A stretch of DNA of 5,976 nucleotides from NCBI GenBank assembly GCA_013335425.1, contig JAAXVQ010000144.1, positions 1-5,976 on the forward strand, given 5' to 3'. Each line of letters starts with the position of its first letter. Within the stretch, counting starts at the first letter, position 1. The notes beneath the pieces were generated by a model. That model did not search any database. It worked only from the letters and a program-made list of their open reading frames with translations, and was not told the DNA's origin. Made by a program: the position numbers and the translations under genes. Origin of the DNA: Candidatus Firestoneibacteriota bacterium (GTDB lineage: Bacteria; Oederibacteriota; JAAXVQ01). Positions 5,489-5,976 of this stretch are shown in pieces.

Positions 5489-5976
5489 ATGACTTTATCC
5501 CGTCCGACTCAAGATTTTGCCGCTGCGTTGAAAATTCCCAACATCCGTCTGGCCCTGGGGGCGGTCGGCTTTTCGGCGTTTGCCAGCCGCGCCCTCAATG
5601 TCGTGATCGGTTTTCAGATCTATCAGCTGACCCACAGTGTGCTGGCACTCGGCTGGCTGGGGCTGGTCGAGGCCGTCCCCGCCATTGCCTTGGCGCCCTT
5701 CGGCGGATATGTGGCCGACCATTACAACCGCCGCCGGATTCTTTTAATCACGCGTTTGGGGGTGGTGGGTTGCGCCCTGGCCTTGGCCGGGTTTTCGCGG
5801 GAAGCGGGACCGCATGCGCTGTTGGGGCTCTATGCCATGATTTTTTTAGCCGGCGTGGCGCGGGGATTTTTGGACCCGGCCTCCACAGCCTTTGAAGCGC
5901 AAGTGGTGCCGAAAAATCTGACGGTCAATGCCTCGTCCTGGTTGAGCAGCACTTGGATTTTAAGTTCGATTCTTGG
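5489..5976 (+). CDS. MFS transporter of the EntS-like (MFS_3) type, N-terminal part (runs off the right edge)
   Basis: Inner-membrane secondary transporter, probably a drug or siderophore exporter driven by the proton gradient. The visible 162 residues cover roughly the first four to five of twelve membrane helices. After a short cytoplasmic N-terminus, helix 1 starts near residue 19 (IRLALGAVGFSAFASRALN). The loop between helices 2 and 3 carries GGYVADHYNRRRILL (72-86), a form of the MFS motif A (G-x3-D-x2-x-R-R). ARGFLDPASTAF (124-135) and VVPKNLTVNASSW (139-151) resemble the stretch after helix 4 in EntS-like proteins, where I recall ARAFFGPA...VP...NA. The substrate cannot be read from the sequence. 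ATG 5489 is chosen because the upstream ATG at 5471 meets TAA after two codons. CCTCC rather than GGAGG precedes it, so there is no Shine-Dalgarno site; leaderless translation is likely. It is co-directional with the receptor but separated by 189 nt containing a fold-back repeat. Confidence 0.88.
   Translation, partial: MTLSRPTQDFAAALKIPNIRLALGAVGFSAFASRALNVVIGFQIYQLTHSVLALGWLGLVEAVPAIALAPFGGYVADHYNRRRILLITRLGVVGCALALAGFSREAGPHALLGLYAMIFLAGVARGFLDPASTAFEAQVVPKNLTVNASSWLSSTWILSSIL

Overview
The window is chromosomal-looking DNA from a diderm (Gram-negative) bacterium with GC-rich genes. The evidence for an outer membrane is a complete ExbB-ExbD-TonB energising complex followed by a TonB-dependent outer-membrane receptor. 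The phylum cannot be fixed from the sequence. The receptor plug reminds me of receptors from myxobacteria and other former deltaproteobacteria. The two intergenic repeats resemble words I remember from environmental genomes (PVC-group, Omnitrophota-like and similar). Both comparisons are from memory and are weak taxonomic evidence.

Layout. (1) 1-773, minus strand: the N-terminal part of an RhlE-type DEAD-box RNA helicase that runs off the left edge. (2) 774-1340: a divergent gap of more than 500 bases with no convincing gene. It holds two abutting palindromes next to the helicase start, the outer one with a LacI/PurR-like core, and a G/C-rich hairpin that overlaps a G-quadruplex pattern upstream of exbB. 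(3) 1341-5299, plus strand: four tightly packed genes, exbB, exbD, tonB and a receptor, with overlaps of 14 and 4 nt and then a 17-nt gap. (4) 5300-5488: a spacer dominated by a fold-back repeat of about 100 bp and ending in an extended -10 promoter candidate. (5) 5489 to the right edge, plus strand: the N-terminal part of an MFS transporter of the EntS-like (MFS_3) type.

How the genes work together. ExbB and ExbD should form the proton-driven inner-membrane motor. TonB carries the force across the periplasm. The receptor, with a carboxypeptidase-regulatory-like N-terminal domain, a plug and a barrel, would import an unknown ligand. Because motor, transducer and receptor are translated from one cassette, this TonB system may be dedicated to this receptor. 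The EntS-like exporter downstream makes a metallophore plausible but not shown. The helicase is divergent and probably functionally unrelated.

I see no CRISPR array, tRNA, rRNA, transposase, toxin-antitoxin pair or clear new defence system. The coding genes are members of known families. The parts worth a second look are the non-coding structures and the self-contained layout of the TonB cassette.
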